This document shows, piece after piece, positions 63,568 to 64,000 of a stretch of DNA of 64,000 nucleotides. Position numbers and translations under genes: made by a program. The DNA comes from Longispora fulva (GTDB lineage: Bacteria > Actinomycetota > Actinomycetes > Mycobacteriales > Micromonosporaceae), in NCBI RefSeq assembly GCF_015751905.1, contig NZ_JADOUF010000001.1, positions 3,286,001 to 3,350,000 of the forward strand, written 5' to 3'. Numbering within the stretch: position 1 is the first letter of the stretch; each line of letters opens with the position of its first letter. The notes below the pieces were generated by a model that saw only the letters and a program-made list of their open reading frames with translations, was not told the origin of the DNA and searched no databases.

Positions 63568-64000
63568 TCGCGGCGATAGCTACCGGATCCATTGGCCACT
63601 GGTGGCAACCTGCTTCGCAATAGGTGCCAGTCTAGCCGTGATTGCATTTTTCGTACCGAAAAATTGGTCCAGCCAACTAGTAATACAGTCGATCTTAATT
63701 GAGGTTGGCTCAACAGTGGGACTCTTTGGGCTTCTTGCTACCCTCACACCAAAAATCTACCGCGTCGTGGTTGACATCTCCGAACGTGCCGCAGAAAATG
63801 TTGCCGACCAGGTTGACGCTCGCCTTCAGGCACAATCAGATGGCACCTCAATGAACCTGGCCGAACTGCAGGATCGAATTAAAGAACGCCAGCAACGCCG
63901 AGCCCAAATGCAAGATCAAGTAGTTGAAGCGTTGGATATTGTATCATTCGAATCCGTCGCAATGGCTCTTCACGAGGCAAACCGCAACGACGCAATCGAC
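63557..64000 (+). CDS. Membrane/coiled-coil protein, C-terminus cut by window edge
   Basis: The frame is open for 148 codons to the window end. It starts MSDDRGDSYRIHWPLVAT, with AAAGGTGA six bases before the ATG. Two hydrophobic helices (about residues 14-32, VATCFAIGASLAVIAFFV; and about 42-62, SILIEVGSTVGLFGLLATL) are followed by a long charged helix (about 70-130: DISERAAENVADQVDARL, then LQDRIKERQQRRAQMQDQV) likely to form a coiled coil in the cytoplasm. GC is clearly lower than in the rest of the window. Function unknown; the layout could suit a signalling or stress-response membrane protein, but nothing in the visible part proves it. Confidence 0.6.
   Translation, partial: MSDDRGDSYRIHWPLVATCFAIGASLAVIAFFVPKNWSSQLVIQSILIEVGSTVGLFGLLATLTPKIYRVVVDISERAAENVADQVDARLQAQSDGTSMNLAELQDRIKERQQRRAQMQDQVVEALDIVSFESVAMALHEANRNDAID

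Overview
The window is very GC-rich DNA with frequent GTG and TTG starts and many secreted enzymes. It looks like a chromosomal segment of a filamentous actinomycete. A family close to Micromonosporaceae is my inference from gene style, not from a marker gene. I see no rRNA, tRNA, CRISPR array or phage structural genes. The right edge (from about 62.3 kb) is different: an IS5-type insertion sequence followed by lower-GC DNA with two overlapping genes that I do not recognise.

Layout. 0-5 kb: two MFS exporters, a quinone-oxidoreductase-like enzyme and its TetR regulator, with matching 7-2-7 palindromic operators at both promoters. 5-12 kb: a sugar cluster on the minus strand made of an AraF-like binding lipoprotein, a sugar ABC ATPase, a small coupling ORF, a permease and, after a strong hairpin, a secreted GH27 alpha-galactosidase. 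It is preceded by an AT-richer 0.8-kb intergenic region. 12-15 kb: HAD phosphatase, leucine-rich-repeat protein, LysR regulator with a T-N11-A box, and a 50-residue acidic protein. 15-23 kb: a giant secreted Ig/propeller protein, a secreted S15 peptidase, a type-B carboxylesterase and two small genes. 23-29.4 kb: a TOBE-domain regulator and ModA coupled by ATGA, a gamma-glutamylcyclotransferase-like protein, and a 1448-residue fusion of assimilatory nitrate reductase with a CysJ-like flavoprotein. The molybdate genes and the molybdoenzyme plausibly serve one another.

29.5-34.3 kb: VOC protein, Lrp/AsnC regulator, DHA2-type MFS exporter overlapping hypA, then hypB (nickel insertion, with no hydrogenase or urease nearby), and a PadR gene coupled to a decayed membrane-protein gene. 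34.4-40.7 kb: several secreted or anchored proteins of unknown role, including one built of three Cys-containing repeats, plus SGNH hydrolase and YCII proteins. 40.7-46 kb: aminopeptidase N, an isolated GAPDH, and a TetR/small membrane protein pair with tandem operators facing a mycothiol-type DinB protein. 46-53 kb: M9 collagenase divergent from a LysR gene with a perfect LysR-type box between them, alpha/beta hydrolase, secreted gamma-glutamyltransferase, and a small Cys-rich secreted protein. 53-62 kb: gamma-carbonic anhydrase, hemerythrin-like protein, two-component pair, M43 metalloprotease, HelD/HelR-like helicase, membrane acyltransferase and an exported alpha/beta hydrolase.

The overall theme is accessory metabolism: degradation of extracellular protein and galactosides, import of the products, and local one-gene regulators sitting beside their targets. 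The best candidates for something undescribed are the orphan hypAB pair behind an exporter, the palindrome-rich molybdate/GGCT control region, the three-repeat secreted protein, and the unfinished low-GC gene pair at the right edge.
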